Of a DNA stretch of 64,000 bases, positions 61,458 to 64,000 are shown piece by piece. Positions within the stretch are counted from its first letter, which is position 1. The number at the start of each line of letters is the position of its first letter. Below the pieces are notes generated by a model. That model searched no databases and had not been told where the DNA came from. It saw nothing but the letters and a program-made list of their open reading frames with translations. The DNA comes from Chiua virens. Taxonomy: Eukaryota; Basidiomycota; Agaricomycetes; Boletales; Boletaceae. The position numbers and the translations under genes were made by a program. The stretch is from assembly GCA_019787685.1 (NCBI GenBank), contig JAHNUO010000006.1, forward strand, positions 1,054,001 to 1,118,000, given 5' to 3'.

Positions 61458-62721
61458 ATGGTTCTTACTCCTCGCCTCCGAACGTTCAACATCGCGGATT
61501 CATCGCCTATGGAAGTGGAAACAGTCTCTGAATCTGGGTCAAATCCAATGTCCCGCAAACGACAGCGATCTGTGACGTACGATGCACCTCCAGATGCACC
61601 TCCAGAAGACTTGCCGGAATTACCCAGGGTTTCTGGAGAAATTATGTTGGAAGTGTTTACTCATAGGTCCCTTCGACTTGGGTGCCACGCTAAATATCGC
61701 GACAATGAACGTTTATCGGCGCTTGGGTCTCACATATTGGAGATGACGACGACGCAGTTATTGTTTAACAGAAAGCCGATGCTAACGAGAAGGGAGATTG
61801 AGGTGAGCGCAACTTCCATGACGTCGCAGTGGCACGAGACGATGTTTCAGAAAGGAATGGAGACGAAAGCTATTATCGGTGGACATCATTGACACATGGG
61901 CCAACTTTTATGGGCTTCGAGACGAACTACGCTACGACCCATCATTTCAGTCGTCGGTAGGGGAGGCCGAGGTAGGTGGTGCGTCCGCCCAATCCGTTGA
62001 GATCTGCCGTTCTAAAACTGGACTATAGCAAGGTCGTTTACTGTTTCTCGCTTATCTCGGCGGAGTCTTTTGTGAACGTGGACTGACAATTGTCGAACAA
62101 TGGGTCGGAGCGCTACTGCGATTATCACGGAGCGTGTTCCGGGATGAAGGCATGATCGACCTTGGTCCCATGGACTTTGAAGAACAAAGTGGAAAGCGAC
62201 CCAAGGTAGAAGAGTCACTGCAAGGATTCTCGACACAACCGCTACAACACGCACTCCTTAGTCTGTCAGCTGGGTATAAGCCTACGCATTATAACCCATA
62301 TTCGACTGTCTCTCTACCTCCGCCTCCACCACCGCCAAGCATACCGCCTCCAATGCAGCCGCCACCGCCGCCGCCAAAAGGAATGCCGAGCTTTGGAAAT
62401 CCGCTGGCACCTGCGCAGCCACAATTGGCGTTTTTGCCACTGTTCAATCAAACAGCGACGCAACGAGGGTTGAGTGTCGCGTACCCTGCAGCATTCTCTG
62501 GACCACCACACGCTGGCAAGTGGACTGTGACTTGTCTCGGTGAGCACAAAGTTGTTCCGCTGCCGAAGTGACAGTCGGACTGACTGATCATTCAAGTGAA
62601 TGGGATAGATAAAGGCAGAGGCAGTGGGCCGAGCAAGCAACTCGCGAAAGAGGAGGCGGCGAGAATGGCATACTATACGATGGGATGGGCGCCTCGTACG
62701 TCTGCTTATTTTTCAGTATGA
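61458..62721 (+). CDS. RNase III-fold protein with dsRBD, catalytic residues missing
   Basis: Exons 61458-61802, 61855-61971, 62029-62539 and 62597-62721 close in phase to 365 aa (a start at 61509 is also possible). The RNase III fold is seen in LEVFTHRSLRLGCHAKYRDN, ERLSALGSHILEMTTTQLLF, KPMLTRREIEEWRRKLLSVD, IIDTWANFYGLRDELRYDPS and GRLLFLAYLGGVFCERGLTI. A Pro-rich linker (about residues 235-270) precedes a C-terminal dsRNA-binding motif, WTVTCLVNGIDKGRGSGPSK then QLAKEEAARMAYYTMGW. The signature ERLEFLGD is here ERLSALGS and the second acidic DxxEA motif is LLFLAY, so nuclease activity is unlikely. It may bind structured RNA, as inactive RNase III relatives in mitochondrial ribosomes do; that role is inference. 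Confidence 0.85.
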
Positions 62722-62963
62722 ATAGGTTATTTAAATCCACTAGGCGGATGATACATAGTTTGGATTGTAGAGAAAGGGGTTATCCTAAGTAGGAAATGAC
62801 ACTATTGCATAGTAGCGAGCGTGGGAGATGTTGCTTACTCATGAAGAGAAGTGGATGCCGAAGATCAGAGTAAACGAGTTGCCCACAATTTGGCGTCCGA
62901 GGACGGTTCTTTGTCTAGTACAACTCCTCTCCTTCAAGCTGAGAGTCAGTGTCCCCGTTCGCC

Positions 62964-64000
62964 ATGCAAGATGCCCACCCAGTGCCGTCCATATCCATGT
63001 CCAACCTTGCCCTCTCCGAACCTGCGCGAATCGACTTGACCGACGACGACGACGTCCTGTTCCCTTCGACACGCGCTCATACAGAAGTAAGGTCTCTGCA
63101 GCCGTATCCTTTCTCTGCCTACCCGCGCCCTGTTTCCCCACACGCGCCGAAGCCACCGATGCTGCACTCCCCGGCCTATCGCCCCGTCTTTCCTGTCCCC
63201 TCCCTGCCCCGCTCGCATCAACTTCTCGCTCACCCTCAAAATGGTTCATCCCATATCCACCCGTTCATCACTCGACCCCCGTCCACCCACCCCCCGAATA
63301 ACGTCATTGATCTCACTCATTCTCCCTCTCCTCCCTCTTCTCCTCTTCCCTTAGGTACCGCTCTCCCGGATGATCTCTCCCCTAGGACTCCCGTTTGCAT
63401 TGGGCAGCTTACCGTTACCGCCCTGGTTCTGTATCCCGTCACATATCTTCAGCCGTATGATCCGGCCAAGCCAGAAACCGAATGGGCGAGCGTTCGCCTT
63501 CAATATGAGCACAACCCTCAGAAACAGCCAGGTTTGACAGAAACCATACATATCAAAACCCCGCACATGAAATCTTCTTCCGGCGAAGTAAGTCAGGGTG
63601 AAGCCTTTGGGGTTGTCGAGCAGAAAGTAGCATCCCACCTAGGCCCGATGCTAGGCAAAGGTCTCATTCGATTAGACGCCAAAGTGCGTCGTGGCGCGCC
63701 AAATGTGAGCATACCTCGCCCTTTGACCTAGCTCCACTAGAACTCGCCGTTCTTATCCTACCGCAGCTCCCCATTCTTCCATTACAGATGCTTGTTTACA
63801 CTCCAAAGGGTAACATCGATGTCGTCGGAAATTATCTCCATCAGTGTGGACTCTTACTCGATCACCCCTCACCTCCATACGACGTGCAGCGGCTCGCTAA
63901 CTATCATTATTGCAACCCGCACAATCCTCCTCCTGGAGGGTATCGTCAAACCTTCGTTCCCTCTCGTCCTGGTTATTCAGGCCCAGGAGGGAGCAATTCT
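62964..64000 (+). CDS. 5' part of a probable SNF2-family (HLTF/Rad5-like) gene, cut by window edge
   Basis: ATG 62964 starts MQDAHPVPSISMSNLALSEP. Exon 1 runs to 63704; a 62-bp phase-0 intron leads to exon 2 at 63767, which leaves the window open. The N-terminus is Pro/Ser-rich and contains two acidic-hydrophobic motifs resembling SUMO-interacting sites (ARIDLTDDDDVLF and NNVIDLTHSPS). A more ordered segment follows: CIGQLTVTALVLYPVTYLQP, ASVRLQYEHNP and, across the splice, LPILPLQMLVYTPKGNIDVV then GNYLHQCGLLLDHPSPPYDV. This N-terminal layout resembles basidiomycete SNF2 helicases of the HLTF/Rad5 group, but the ATPase domain lies beyond the window, so the assignment is tentative. Confidence 0.6.

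Overview
The window is nuclear DNA of a filamentous basidiomycete, most likely an Agaricomycete. The evidence is the gene content (MED7, RPN5, SLD2, SEC8, RRP5, a Mi-2-type remodeler, a basidiomycete-style P450, an F-box/LRR-like protein), dense packing on both strands, and many very short introns, mostly 45-60 bp with GT..AG ends. The species cannot be named from the sequence. No rRNA, tRNA, CRISPR array or transposon was recognised, and I see no coherent defence or mobile system.

Layout. 1-2.3 kb: the 3'-truncated purine gene ADE5,7 (-). 3-6.6 kb: a low-complexity protein with a long Arg/Glu/Asp repeat (+). 7.1-12.9 kb (-): a small conserved protein of unknown role, a Ser/Pro-rich protein, an apolipoprotein-N-acyltransferase-like membrane hydrolase and a BCL7-like protein. 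14.1-18 kb: MED7 (-), mitoribosomal S23/Rsm25 (+) and proteasome RPN5 (-). 18.3-24.7 kb: an F-box protein (-), then SLD2 (-) and PAL1 (+) head to head. 25.6-27.6 kb: an 11-exon cytochrome P450 (+). 29-35.2 kb: SF3A2/PRP11 (-) and RRP5 (+). 35.4-43.1 kb: a Tea1/Kel1-type Kelch/coiled-coil protein (-) and an FHA checkpoint kinase of the Rad53/Cds1/CHK2 class (+). 43.4-48.4 kb: S-formylglutathione hydrolase (-), a TGL2-like lipase (-) and a long LYR-motif protein (+). 48.5-54.7 kb: exocyst SEC8 (-) and a decayed lipid-droplet hydrolase (LDAH) homolog (+). 54.8-64 kb (+): a Mi-2/CHD/Mit1-like remodeler, an RNase III-fold protein with a dsRBD that lacks catalytic residues, and the 5' part of what looks like an HLTF/Rad5-type SNF2 gene.

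Most genes are housekeeping: ribosome biogenesis and mitoribosome, splicing, transcription, proteasome, DNA replication and checkpoint, polarity and exocytosis, and chromatin. They are not an operon-like pathway. Four divergent pairs share only 64-107 bp between start codons (MED7/S23, SLD2/PAL1, lipase/LYR, SEC8/LDAH).

Exon models were built by hand from splice signals, phase continuity and family conservation. Several close perfectly: the 166-aa protein, LNT-like, BCL7-like, MED7, RPN5, SLD2, PAL1, P450, SF3A2, CHK2-like, lipase and RNase III-like. Notable details are 8-9 nt microexons in three genes, several GC-AG introns, and a recurring pattern of one-base frame breaks in otherwise conserved genes (ADE5,7, S23, F-box, RRP5, FGH, LYR). 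That pattern points to residual assembly indels, whereas the LDAH homolog looks genuinely decayed. Confidence values reflect reading by eye, with no database search.
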